From Micrococcaceae bacterium Sec5.7 (GTDB lineage Bacteria; Actinomycetota; Actinomycetes; Actinomycetales; Micrococcaceae), in contig CP144169.1 in NCBI GenBank assembly GCA_039636785.1, forward strand, positions 1,612,001 through 1,676,000: 64,000 bases of DNA, given 5' to 3'. Of this stretch, positions 1 to 7,392 are shown piece after piece. Within the stretch, counting starts at the first letter, position 1. Each line of letters starts with the position of its first letter. The notes beneath the pieces were generated by a model. It was not told the DNA's origin. It was given only the letters and a program-made list of their open reading frames with translations, and did no database searches. Made by a program: the position numbers and the translations under genes.

Positions 1-1
1 T

Positions 2-145
2 CTTCAAATGAGTGCCGACCACGGAGCCTATAGTCGTCGGGTCAAGCAACCGGGTTGGGAGGAGCTGACGCCGAAGTTCATGCTGACCCCCCAGCACATC
101 GGCGCCGTAATGACGCAGTGGGGCCGAACGGGTTCGATAGACTGA
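2..145 (+). CDS. C-terminal end of an unidentified protein (5' end outside window)
   Basis: An open frame runs in from the left edge and stops with TGA at 143-145, giving 47 residues that end in MTQWGRTGSID. No start codon is needed inside the window, so this is read as the tail of a gene that begins upstream. I do not recognise the family from so short a piece. The frame has the G/C-rich third positions typical of the neighbouring genes, which is the main reason to call it coding. It is followed by about 245 bp without a gene before the LigD-type polymerase. Confidence 0.45.
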   Translation, partial: LQMSADHGAYSRRVKQPGWEELTPKFMLTPQHIGAVMTQWGRTGSID

Positions 146-378
146 CTTGCGTCGCGGGCGCACAAAAATGATACGCGCACCTAGTCTCCGTCCCGCAGAG
201 CGTTCCGCCGGGCGGACGCAGAAACCGCCAACTCATCCTGCGAATTCACCGCCATTGTCCGCTAACAGTCACATCGCTGATGCGGGCGACTCAATCGTAT
301 TCCGGGAGCTTGTGGTCCGTTGACGAAGCGGACGCGAAGCAATGGTCGGAGGGGGCTGACGTGAGGAGCTGTGCGGGG

Positions 379-384
379 TAAGTT
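379..384 (+). promoter_or_regulatory. -10 box of the LigD-type polymerase gene (leaderless)
   Basis: TAAGTT lies 6 nt before ATG 391, and CTGACG at 356-361 sits 17 nt upstream as a candidate -35. There is no Shine-Dalgarno sequence between the box and the start codon. A leaderless transcript beginning at or near the ATG is inferred. Confidence 0.55.
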
Positions 385-390
385 TGCCCC

Positions 391-1413
391 ATGACCAGCG
401 AACAAGCCCATCTCAGCGTAGATGGCCCCCATGGTCCACGGGAAATGCGCATATCAAGCGCCAGCAGGATTCTTTGGCCGAAACTTGGCCTGACCAAGCT
501 CGATCTTGCCCGCTACATCTCGGAGGTGGGGGAGTCCTTCCTTGCAGCCAACGGTGATCGGCCAGTGTCCCTTCAACGGTTTTCGGACAACATTGACGGC
601 GATCAGTTCTTCTCCAAGAATCCGCCGAAGGGCGCCCCGGACTTTGTGCGGTCGGTACCTGTGGTTTATCCCAGCGGCCGGTCACATCCACAGCTGGTCA
701 TGGATGAAACTGCAGCTGCCGTGTGGGCTGTTCAGATGAACACGGTGGTGTTTCACCCGTGGCCGTCGCGCGCAGGGAACCCGGACAACCCCGACGAGTT
801 ACGGATCGACCTCGACCCGCAGCCCGGAACTGGATTCGAAGACGCCATCCCTGCAGCCGTGGAGTTGAAATCTGTCCTCGAGGAGGCTGGACTGAATGCG
901 TTCGTGAAAACCTCCGGAAACCGCGGACTGCACGTCTTCGCGCCCATCGAACCCGCCCGCGAGTTCCTGGACGTGCGTCATGCTGTGATCGCTGCCGCCC
1001 GCGAGCTCGAGCGGCGGATGCCGGACAAAATCACAACTGCCTGGTGGAAAGAGGAGCGCGGTACCCGGATATTTGTCGATTTCAACCAGGCGAACCGTGA
1101 CCGGACCATGGCCGGCGCCTACAGTCCGCGGGCCCTTGAGGACGCACAGGTTTCCTGCCCTATCACCTGGGATGAGCTGGGGAACGCGGATCCGAAGGCC
1201 TACACCATAGCCACTGTGCCGGGGCGGCTGAGATCCGTCGGCAATCCATGGGCTGATTTCCACTCAGAGCCCGGGACCATAGACGCACTGCTTGGTTGGT
1301 GGGAAGCCGACGTAGCAAGGGGTCTTGGTGAGCTCCCCTTCCCTCCGGACTTCCCCAAGATGCCGGGTGAACCCCCGCGGGTGCAGCCCAGCCGGGCACG
1401 CAACAAGGGCTAA
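391..1413 (+). CDS. LigD-type polymerase/primase domain protein (stand-alone)
   Basis: This 340-residue protein matches the polymerase domain of bacterial LigD (archaeo-eukaryotic primase superfamily), which fills gaps and adds nucleotides during Ku-dependent non-homologous end joining. The metal-binding pair is in RIDLDPQPG (D140, D142), and the SGNRGLHVF segment near residue 175 is the conserved nucleotide-binding stretch of this family. The ligase and phosphoesterase domains of full LigD are absent, so it must act with a separate ligase or in another repair role. The start at 391 is chosen because a -10 box lies exactly 6 nt upstream. No ku gene is visible in the window, though the truncated gene to the left cannot be judged. 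The polymerase assignment is firm; participation in NHEJ is inference. Confidence 0.88.
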   Translation: MTSEQAHLSVDGPHGPREMRISSASRILWPKLGLTKLDLARYISEVGESFLAANGDRPVSLQRFSDNIDGDQFFSKNPPKGAPDFVRSVPVVYPSGRSHPQLVMDETAAAVWAVQMNTVVFHPWPSRAGNPDNPDELRIDLDPQPGTGFEDAIPAAVELKSVLEEAGLNAFVKTSGNRGLHVFAPIEPAREFLDVRHAVIAAARELERRMPDKITTAWWKEERGTRIFVDFNQANRDRTMAGAYSPRALEDAQVSCPITWDELGNADPKAYTIATVPGRLRSVGNPWADFHSEPGTIDALLGWWEADVARGLGELPFPPDFPKMPGEPPRVQPSRARNKG

Positions 1414-1634
1414 CAGGCGTCTGTTGCAATCCGGTCGGCTCAGTTCTCCGGAATCGAGACGGTTGCCTTTGCCTCGGCTCCAGTGAGGTCGCGGGAGCGG
1501 ACTAGCTGGGTTCGAATGGTTTTGTGCGCCGCGGAGGTGGGCCGCGCTGGACCTTGCCTGGCTCACAACAAAGCAACCTGCCGATCGCTAGCCCGCACGT
1601 CTTCAGCCAGCAGCACCAGAGGGGTGAGCATTTC
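1414..1634. other. Gap between two convergent genes, nothing supported
   Basis: About 220 bp lie between the polymerase stop and the leftward YciO-type gene stop. Short frames here are arginine- and cysteine-rich and look like noise. A GGTTCGAAT motif near 1508-1516 resembles a tRNA T-arm, but no acceptor or anticodon arm can be built around it. Confidence 0.4.
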
Positions 1635-2255
1635 CTATTCGAACCGGGAGGGGTCGCCTGTTCCTCGGCGCACAATCTCTGCAGTGCCGTTCGAGAAGTC
1701 CACAACTGTTGTCGGTTCGGAGCCGCAGTCGCCGGAATCGATCACGGCGTCCACCTCGTAATCGAGCCTCTCCTTGATTTCCCAGCCCTGCGTCAGCGGG
1801 TCCTCCTGGTCCGGCAGCAGAAGTGTGCTGGAAAGGAGGGGTTCGCCCAGCTCGGCCAGCAGCGCCTGGACAACCCTGTTGTCAGGGATGCGCACGCCCA
1901 CCGTTTTCTTCTTCGGATGCAGCAGCCGCCGCGGAACCTCTTTCGTGGCGGGCAAAATGAAGGTGTAGCTGCCGGGCGTGACCGATTTGATGCTGCGGAA
2001 CACGTCGTTGCCGATGTTCACAAACTGGCCAAGCTGGGCGAAGTCCTTGCATACCAGCGTGAAATGGTGCTTGCTGTCGAGGTGTCGGATTGCGCGAATC
2101 CGATCCAGGGCGTCCTTGTTACCCAGCTGTGCCCCCAGCGCATAACAGGAGTCCGTGGGGTAGACGATCAGCCCACCGGACCGCACGAGATCCACAGCCT
2201 GGGCGATGGCGCGGGGTTGTGGATCCTGGGGGTGGACGTCGAAGTATCTGGCCAT
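1635..2255 (-). CDS. Sua5/YciO/YrdC-family protein (threonylcarbamoyl-AMP synthase-like)
   Basis: The 206-residue protein has the YrdC fold: GGLIVYPTDSCYALG near residues 27-41, the KHHFTLVCKD segment for substrate binding, and GVRIPDN near 120. Family members make threonylcarbamoyl-AMP for tRNA t6A37 modification. However, the SxN motif of true Sua5/TsaC is replaced here by SSTLLLP, and the length and sequence fit the YciO subgroup, whose role is less certain. A second, canonical TsaC elsewhere in the genome is therefore possible. Transcription is leftward from a promoter of the leaderless type at 2262-2267, with ATG at 2255. Confidence 0.85.
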   Translation of the reverse strand: MARYFDVHPQDPQPRAIAQAVDLVRSGGLIVYPTDSCYALGAQLGNKDALDRIRAIRHLDSKHHFTLVCKDFAQLGQFVNIGNDVFRSIKSVTPGSYTFILPATKEVPRRLLHPKKKTVGVRIPDNRVVQALLAELGEPLLSSTLLLPDQEDPLTQGWEIKERLDYEVDAVIDSGDCGSEPTTVVDFSNGTAEIVRRGTGDPSRFE

Positions 2256-2261
2256 GGAACG

Positions 2262-2267
2262 AGCCTA
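2262..2267 (-). promoter_or_regulatory. -10 box of the YciO-type gene (leaderless)
   Basis: On the minus strand TAGGCT is followed by 6 nt (cgttcc) and then ATG 2255. No Shine-Dalgarno sequence fits. A leaderless transcript is inferred. Confidence 0.6.
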
Positions 2268-2363
2268 CGGCCCGACGCCGATTTGTGCACTCACGGCTCC
2301 GTTCCGAGGCATCTGAGCACATGCGTTTCTGAAAAAGCAGAAGATTTCTCACACTTCTGCGGG

Positions 2364-2558
2364 TCAGAGTCCGGGCGGCGTTACCTTCTCTGGCCATTCC
2401 AGGCCGGGTGCTGCAAGTTCGTTCGATTCTCTTGCGACCGGCGTCGTCGGCGTCGTCGCTCTTGCCCTTGTTCTTGATCTCCTTCTGGTTGGCCTCGGGC
2501 AGCCGAGAACCCCGCGAGGTATCCGGGACTGAATCCGCGAAAAGTCCTCTCCCGCCAT
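2364..2558 (-). pseudogene. Possible small gene with two compensating frameshifts
   Basis: From ATG 2558 the minus strand encodes MAGEDFSRIQSRIPRG. After this the frame turns into an arginine/threonine-rich run typical of a shadow frame, while the neighbouring frame carries a lysine/aspartate-rich natural-looking stretch (EIKNKGKSDDADDAG). The original frame then ends plausibly with SNELAAPGLEWPEKV. If real, the product would be a charged protein of about 64 residues with two indels. I do not recognise a family, and chance cannot be excluded. Confidence 0.25.
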
Positions 2559-2807
2559 GTCTGTGGCTGCCGACGGCGTTAACGGAGCCAGCATCCTGCT
2601 GGTCAAGGTCGCCCGGCGATACCCGGGCCAAGCGAAAGTCGGGACAAGGAGCGCATCGCCACCCGCGTGGATGAGCTGCTGGAATTGGTTTCGCTGGCCC
2701 CCTATGAAGCCGGCCCAAAGTGGGGCAACATTTGTAGTGTCCCTGCCAGGAAGGCATCCGTATCCGTCGGTGCCCCGGACTGAACAACCACAGGAGGAGA
2801 CACAGTG

Positions 2808-3248
2808 ATGACCACTAGGCTCAACCCTTACCTTGGCTTCCAGGACAACGCCAGGGAGGCGTTGAATTTCTACCAGACCGTCTTCGGCGGCGAACTTGCC
2901 CTCAACACCTTCGGCGATTTCCATGCGAGTGAGGATCCGGCTGAGGCGGACAAAATCATGCACGGGATGCTGACAACGGACAACGGCATGGTGCTGATGG
3001 GTTCTGACACGCCCAATGCCATGGAGTTCAAACCGGGCAACACCTTCACTGTCTCGCTCAGCGGCGAGGACGACAGCGAGCTCCGCGGCTATTGGGACCA
3101 GCTCTCCGGCAGCGGTTCGGTCACAGTTCCCCTTGAGGTTGCGCCCTGGGGTGACAGCTTCGGAATGTGCACCGACAAGTTCGGCATCGCGTGGATGGTC
3201 AACATTACAGGTGCACGGCCGGGATCCGCCCAGCAACAGCCCGCATGA
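2808..3248 (+). CDS. VOC-family (PhnB/glyoxalase-fold) protein
   Basis: This 146-residue protein of the vicinal-oxygen-chelate superfamily is closest in pattern to the PhnB-like group. It begins RLNPYLGFQDNAREALNFYQ and has the paired beta-alpha-beta-beta-beta modules, with the second module near GDSFGMCTDKFGIAWMVN. Such proteins include metal-dependent isomerases, dioxygenases and resistance proteins, but many PhnB-like members have no known substrate. A strong AGGAGGAG Shine-Dalgarno sequence (2792-2799) precedes both GTG 2805 and ATG 2808; the ATG is preferred for spacing. It stands alone between decayed sequence and a frameshifted leftward frame. Confidence 0.85.
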   Translation: MTTRLNPYLGFQDNAREALNFYQTVFGGELALNTFGDFHASEDPAEADKIMHGMLTTDNGMVLMGSDTPNAMEFKPGNTFTVSLSGEDDSELRGYWDQLSGSGSVTVPLEVAPWGDSFGMCTDKFGIAWMVNITGARPGSAQQQPA

Positions 3249-3260
3249 ACCTGTTGCCCC

Positions 3261-3526
3261 CTATACGTTGCCGAGACCGCCGACGCCCAGGCCCGGGCGC
3301 ATAGCTAGCAAGGCGGCATCGGTATGTTCCAGCGCGGCTTCCAGCTGTCCTCCGGATGCCCTGCCGCAAGGATGACGGCGCCGCGGGCCTGAAAGGCTGA
3401 GGCCTGGCTGCCCGGGGAGGAGAAGTGCTCCGCGGTCTGCTCCAGTCCCGGCGTCAGTTCTCGGATGGCTGCGGCCGAGCCGTCGCCGTCTTCGCTCAGT
3501 CGCCGGCAAAGCTCCTCAGCAGCCAT
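3261..3526 (-). pseudogene. Small hypothetical gene interrupted by a frameshift
   Basis: ATG 3526 is preceded by a GGGGAGA Shine-Dalgarno sequence and opens a natural-looking frame (MAAEELCRRLSEDGDG, then GLEQTAEHFSSPGSQ) that runs about 60 residues to GHPED. It then degrades into SWKPRWNIPMPPC and stops at 3305. The adjacent frame, which is arginine-rich noise upstream, becomes natural at exactly that point (QLEAALEHTDAALLAM, GLGVGGLGNV) and stops at 3261. A single indel near 3350 would join the two into an 88-residue alanine-rich helical protein. I do not recognise the family. A sequencing error is as likely as a true lesion. Confidence 0.45.
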
Positions 3527-3647
3527 TGGGGTTCTCCCCGGATGACGCATCGAGGATACCGCCGTGCCCGTACCCGGAAAGGGAAGCAGCTGCGCAGCGC
3601 CGGCATTTTCCCTTGAGGTGAATGGCGCCCGGTGCAACGATGGAGGC

Positions 3648-4298
3648 GTGCAGCCAATTTTTGATTTCATAGGCCACTACTGGTGGCTGGTCTTTCCGTT
3701 GAGCGGCATTGTTGGTGGGTGGGGGCGGGCATGGTCGAAGTCAAATGAACGGAGGCACCAGCGCCGGATCGAACTCTACAAGCTCAAGAATCAGGCGGAA
3801 CAGTCCAGCGCGGGCGAGGTTGAGGTTCTGCTTTCGGCCCACAACTCCGTTAACCGCCGCTGGCTCGACTACGAGCTGGACGTCGGCAAACTCATCGACT
3901 TTCCGGTGATGACGGATGTCCGGGAGCCCCTCACGGTGGCTTTCCTGCGCGCCAAACGCGAAGCTGATGGACTGCGCCCGGCCGCCCCGGGCGATATCAC
4001 AACCAGATCCAGGCTGGTCAACTACCGGGCGGCCGTGAACGGATTCGAGATCGCCTTCGACGTCGCCGAGCGGGAAGCCAGACGGATCAAGGACAGCAAC
4101 TTCTCAGTGGTGGAGCGCCGGCGGCTTGCAACGGCCCGGAAGCTGCTGCGAATAGCCGAAGATGAAGCGGCGACGCCGGCCGAGCGGCAGACTGCGTACA
4201 AGAGGGCCCGCCGGGAACTGGAAGGCCTGATTGTCCTGCCGGACGCCAGTGTTGCCGCACTGGAGGAGAAAGTTGCGCGGATGCTGGGTACCGGGTAG
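3648..4298 (+). CDS. Hypothetical protein with one N-terminal membrane segment and a charged helical body
   Basis: Read from GTG 3648, the product has 216 residues. A single hydrophobic segment near residues 3-22 (GHYWWLVFPLSGIVGG) is followed by a basic stretch and a long, mostly helical charged region rich in R, E and A (for example VAEREARRIKDS and ARKLLRIAEDEA). The likely topology is a membrane anchor with a cytoplasmic domain. I do not recognise the family. GGAGG sits only 1-2 nt before GTG 3648, so the start is uncertain; the open frame extends back to 3564, but that extension looks non-coding. It has no operon partner on either side. Confidence 0.7.
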   Translation: MQPIFDFIGHYWWLVFPLSGIVGGWGRAWSKSNERRHQRRIELYKLKNQAEQSSAGEVEVLLSAHNSVNRRWLDYELDVGKLIDFPVMTDVREPLTVAFLRAKREADGLRPAAPGDITTRSRLVNYRAAVNGFEIAFDVAEREARRIKDSNFSVVERRRLATARKLLRIAEDEAATPAERQTAYKRARRELEGLIVLPDASVAALEEKVARMLGTG

Positions 4299-4329
4299 GC
4301 GTAGGCACGCTGAAGCTGCCGGGTAGGTT

Positions 4330-4458
4330 TCAGGCCGGCGTCGTCCATACCCGGTCGCGGATCTTGGGCAGGTCCTCGAGGCGCTCACGGATGTATTTGG
4401 AGTGGGCTGCGAGCTGGCTGTGGCACAGTTCCGCCAATTCGTCAGCGCCGGGAACCAT
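4330..4458 (-). CDS. Possible 42-residue protein
   Basis: From ATG 4458 leftward, 42 codons encode a natural-looking amphipathic sequence (GADELAELCHSQLAAHSKY, then LEDLPKIRDRVW). It has the amino-acid balance of a real protein, unlike the alternative frames of the same segment. There is no convincing Shine-Dalgarno sequence, and upstream the frame becomes proline/glycine-rich noise. It may be the tail of a decayed or frameshifted gene rather than a complete one. No family is recognised. Confidence 0.3.
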   Translation of the reverse strand: MVPGADELAELCHSQLAAHSKYIRERLEDLPKIRDRVWTTPA

Positions 4459-4777
4459 GTGCGCATCCGCTTCGGCGCCTCGATGGCCGGGTGGTATCGG
4501 CTCATTCGGTTGACCGCCACCATGTCGAGCGGTGTAGTGGTGGTTCCCTGCTGGCTGAAGCCGCGGCCGGCCGTGACAGCTGGATTCAGGTTGCCCCGGA
4601 CGGGCACCTCCGGCCATGTTTTGTCCTGATGCGGTTGACGCGTACGATCTATAGGGTTTCAAACCGGTCCTGTAAACACCGCAAGTCATTCCAGCCAAAC
4701 ACCTGGTGAACTATGCTTTGCAGGGCAGACAGTGGAAATGGAACTGCTGAACGTCGACTCTGCAGATTGGGCAACAG

Positions 4778-5989
4778 GTGGAAATCACCTTCATGGTGGC
4801 GCTGGTTATAGCGCTGGCACTATTTTTCGACTTCACCAACGGGTTTCATGACACCGCGAACGCGATGGCCACCCCCATTGCCACCGGCGCCATCAAGCCG
4901 AAGACGGCAGTTACGCTCGCAGCGGTCCTGAACCTGGTGGGTGCATTTTTGTCCACGGAAGTGGCAAAGACCATTTCCGGCGGAATCATCCGCGAAGGTT
5001 CTGACGGCATCCAGATCACTCCGGACATCATCTTTGCCGGTCTGATGGGCGCCATTCTGTGGAACATGCTGACCTGGCTCAAGGGTCTCCCTTCCAGCTC
5101 GTCCCACGCCCTCTTCGGAGGTCTGATCGGCGCCGCAATCGCCGGCATCGGCATCCATTCCGTGAACTTCGAAACCATGCTTCAAAAGGTCATACTGCCG
5201 GCAGTCTTTGCACCGGTGATCGCCGGGCTGGTGGCCTACCTCTGCACCCGGCTTGCGTATGCACTTACGTCCCGGCACAACCCGGAAACCGGAGACAAAC
5301 TCACGCAGAAGCGCGGCGGCTTCCGCACCGGACAGATCTTCACGTCCAGCCTTGTGGCACTTGCCCACGGAACCAACGACGCACAAAAGACAATGGGCAT
5401 CATCACCCTGGTCCTGATCTCCGCCGGAACCCAGCGCACCGGCACCGGCCCGCAGCTCTGGGTCATCGGCGCCTGCGCCCTCGCGATTGCCGTGGGCACC
5501 TACGCCGGCGGGTGGCGCATCATCCGCACCATGGGATCAGGCCTCACTGAAGTCAAGCCTGCGCAGGGCTTCGCGGCGGAAACCAGCACCGCGTCGGCAA
5601 TCCTGGCGTCGTCCCATCTGGGCTTCGCCCTGTCCACCACGCAGGTGGCCTCCGGGTCCGTCATCGGCTCCGGCCTCGGACGCAAGGGCACCTCGGTGCG
5701 CTGGGGCACAGCGGGGCGCATCGCCGTCGGCTGGCTTTTCACACTTCCTGCCGCCGGCATCATGGGCGCGCTGACCGCGCTGCTGGTCAAGACCGGAGCG
5801 GCGGGTGTGGTGATTGCCGCAGTGGCCGGAACCGGCGCCGTGGTGTTCATGTTTGTCTATTCGCGGAAATCCCAGGTCGGTCACCACAACGCAGTGGAGG
5901 TCGAGGAAGCCGGACACGCCGTCCGTTTCCGGAAAAAGAAGTCCCTTGCCGGGGGTAAATCCAACAAGTCGAAGGGGCCGCAGCGATGA
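4778..5989 (+). CDS. Inorganic phosphate transporter, PiT family
   Basis: This 403-residue integral membrane protein of the PiT family exchanges phosphate (as metal-phosphate) with protons. The family's duplicated signature is clear: DFTNGFHDTANAMAT near residues 18-32 and ALAHGTNDAQKTMG near 194-207, each beginning one half of the inverted repeat. A hydrophilic loop near 240-290 separates the halves, and the C-terminus is a basic cytoplasmic tail (RKKKSLAGGKSNKSK). The start is GTG 4778; no strong Shine-Dalgarno sequence is visible and upstream alternatives are out of frame. The stop overlaps the next small membrane gene by 4 bp, so the two are probably translationally coupled. Confidence 0.93.
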   Translation: MEITFMVALVIALALFFDFTNGFHDTANAMATPIATGAIKPKTAVTLAAVLNLVGAFLSTEVAKTISGGIIREGSDGIQITPDIIFAGLMGAILWNMLTWLKGLPSSSSHALFGGLIGAAIAGIGIHSVNFETMLQKVILPAVFAPVIAGLVAYLCTRLAYALTSRHNPETGDKLTQKRGGFRTGQIFTSSLVALAHGTNDAQKTMGIITLVLISAGTQRTGTGPQLWVIGACALAIAVGTYAGGWRIIRTMGSGLTEVKPAQGFAAETSTASAILASSHLGFALSTTQVASGSVIGSGLGRKGTSVRWGTAGRIAVGWLFTLPAAGIMGALTALLVKTGAAGVVIAAVAGTGAVVFMFVYSRKSQVGHHNAVEVEEAGHAVRFRKKKSLAGGKSNKSKGPQR

Positions 5990-6207
5990 AGTGGTTGGAA
6001 CTGATCGCCGTGGCCGGGGCCACGCTGGTCTCCGCATTGACCGTGGTTGTCCTGTATTCCCTGGGCGTCCGGCTGACGGCGATCGCCGGGGACGCGGAAC
6101 AGACCACCCCGCGCTGGATGCGGTCCCTGGCGTATGGCTGCTTCGGCCTCTGTGGGGCTGCCGTGTTGTTCGGCCTCTATCTGATCATCCCGTACTTCAG
6201 CAAGTGA
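5986..6207 (+). CDS. Small two-segment membrane protein coupled to the phosphate transporter
   Basis: The 73-residue product has two predicted membrane helices (residues about 5-28, LIAVAGATLVSALTVVVLY, and about 50-70, CFGLCGAAVLFGLYLIIPY) joined by a short loop containing QTTPRW. Its ATG overlaps the transporter stop codon (ATGA), the usual arrangement for coupled translation. No enzymatic motif is present and no named family is recognised. The overlap suggests an accessory subunit or stabiliser of the PiT transporter, which is inference from position only. Confidence 0.75.
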   Translation: MKWLELIAVAGATLVSALTVVVLYSLGVRLTAIAGDAEQTTPRWMRSLAYGCFGLCGAAVLFGLYLIIPYFSK

Positions 6208-6297
6208 CTCCGGCGTAACCCGGATGGGCTTCGGCAGCCGGGTCAACGGCGCCGGCCGATGTGCGGACCGGCTATGGGAACCCCGTGTCGAAATGGC

Positions 6298-6303
6298 TAG
6301 GCT
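6298..6303 (+). promoter_or_regulatory. -10 box of the RibD-C/DHFR-like gene (leaderless)
   Basis: TAGGCT is followed by 6 nt (tgatcc) and ATG 6310, with no Shine-Dalgarno sequence. No convincing -35 box is seen. Confidence 0.55.
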
Positions 6304-6309
6304 TGATCC

Positions 6310-6885
6310 ATGTCCAGACTCCAGTACTTTGTGGCTTCTTCACTCGACGGGTTTATCGCCACGGCAGACGACGACCTTGCCTGGCTGCTGCAGTTTGACG
6401 GCTTTGACGGCGGCAAGAAAAGCTACGAATCCTTTATGGAGGACGTCGGCTGCATTGTAATGGGCGGTGAGACCTTCAACTGGATCATGGCCCATGAATC
6501 GGGCAGCTGGCCGTATCCCGCCACGCCCTGCTGGATTTTCACCCACCACGAGCTGGCTGCTCCGCCGGGGTCGGATATCACCTTTGTGCGCGGGGACGTC
6601 CGCGAGTTCATCCAGGACTTCAGGAATGATGCCGGAGGGAAAAACGTGTGGGTTGTGGGCGGCGGAGACCTCGCCTCCCAGTTTGCCGACGCCGGACTGC
6701 TGGACGAACTGATCGTCTCGATCATTCCGGTGGTGCTGGGGACCGGCAAGCCGCTGCTCCCGATGGAAGGCCCGACGCCGCCGCTTGAGTTGACCGCCTC
6801 GCAGACACTGGGGCGGGGGATTGTGGAGCTCCGGTACAGTTTCGGTGCGGACACAGCCCCGAGGTCCTGGGCCCCGAAGTCCTAG
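6310..6885 (+). CDS. Dihydrofolate reductase-family (RibD C-terminal domain) protein
   Basis: The 191-residue protein has the RibD-C/DHFR-like fold. It starts SRLQYFVASSLDGFIATADD, has the substrate-region motif VMGGETFNW near 53-62, and the NADPH-loop motif KNVWVVGGGDLASQF near 114-128, followed by ELIVSIIPVVLGTGKPL. Members reduce pterin- or flavin-precursor-like substrates with NADPH; the true substrate of this subgroup is unknown. It stands alone, with its own leaderless-type promoter, and is convergent with the thioesterase gene whose stop lies 23 bp downstream. Confidence 0.85.
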   Translation: MSRLQYFVASSLDGFIATADDDLAWLLQFDGFDGGKKSYESFMEDVGCIVMGGETFNWIMAHESGSWPYPATPCWIFTHHELAAPPGSDITFVRGDVREFIQDFRNDAGGKNVWVVGGGDLASQFADAGLLDELIVSIIPVVLGTGKPLLPMEGPTPPLELTASQTLGRGIVELRYSFGADTAPRSWAPKS

Positions 6886-6908
6886 GCCCTGTCGACTTGG
6901 CCCATACC

Positions 6909-7370
6909 TTAGGCACCGATGTCGCGGATCAGGTTGGTGATGCGCGCCGTTGACAGCCGGCGGCCCCGTTCGTCAGTCATGACAATTTCGTGGGTGGTCA
7001 GCGTGCGACCCAGGTGGATCGCTGTGCACGTGCCGGTCACGGTACCGGACGCGATGGCCCGGTGATGGGTTGCTCCCACCTCGATCCCGAGAGCCTGCCG
7101 CCGCGGCCCGGCGTGCATCCCGGCCGCAAATGAGCCCAGCGTTTCAGCCAGCACCACATGGGCGCCGCCGTGCAGGATTCCTGCCACCTGGGTGTTGCCT
7201 TCAACAGGCATGGTGGCCACAACACGTTCCGGGCTCATCTCCAGGAACGTAATTCCCATCTTCACCACCAAGGCGCCAACGCCGTGCCGGCCCAGCCATT
7301 CGTGCATTTCGTCCGGAACCCCGGCAGCCGTCAGCTCATCGGTGAACGGGCCCGGCGTGAAATTGTCCAT
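6909..7370 (-). CDS. PaaI-type hotdog thioesterase
   Basis: From ATG 7370 the 153-residue protein shows the hotdog fold of the PaaI/YbgC group, with the catalytic-helix motif GILHGGAHVVLAETLGS near residues 61-77 and the closing strand VTGTCTAIHLGRTL. Family members hydrolyse acyl-CoA or hydroxyphenylacetyl-CoA thioesters; the substrate here is not evident. ATG 7373 directly precedes it and is equally possible. The gene is divergent from polA: the start codons are about 20 bp apart, so their promoters must overlap. The open frame extending further upstream is the shadow of polA. Confidence 0.85.
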   Translation of the reverse strand: MDNFTPGPFTDELTAAGVPDEMHEWLGRHGVGALVVKMGITFLEMSPERVVATMPVEGNTQVAGILHGGAHVVLAETLGSFAAGMHAGPRRQALGIEVGATHHRAIASGTVTGTCTAIHLGRTLTTHEIVMTDERGRRLSTARITNLIRDIGA

Positions 7371-7379
7371 CATGGGAAC

Positions 7380-7385
7380 TAGGCT
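7380..7385 (+). promoter_or_regulatory. -10 box of polA (leaderless)
   Basis: TAGGCT is followed by 7 nt (ggcacct) and GTG 7393. There is no Shine-Dalgarno sequence. It lies in the roughly 20-bp space between polA and the divergent thioesterase gene. Confidence 0.55.
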
Positions 7386-7392
7386 GGCACCT

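Larger units (their letters stand above)
2256..2804. other. 549-bp stretch without an intact gene; fragments of decayed coding sequence
   Basis: Apart from the YciO promoter at its left end, the stretch holds only broken coding-like pieces. On the plus strand 2643-2783, without a good start, reads a segment containing RVDELLELVSLAP, which resembles the region between the Q-loop and signature motif of ABC-transporter ATPases. On the minus strand from ATG 2558 a frame begins MAGEDFSRIQSR. It becomes arginine-rich in the middle, where an adjacent frame looks natural (PEANQKEIKNKGKSDD), and regains a plausible tail ending at 2364. Both look like relics or frameshifted small genes rather than functional ones. 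Confidence 0.35.

Noticed and set aside
1500..1530. tRNA-like T-arm motif (GGTTCGAAT)
   Set aside because: No matching acceptor, D or anticodon arm can be drawn, so it is not a tRNA gene.
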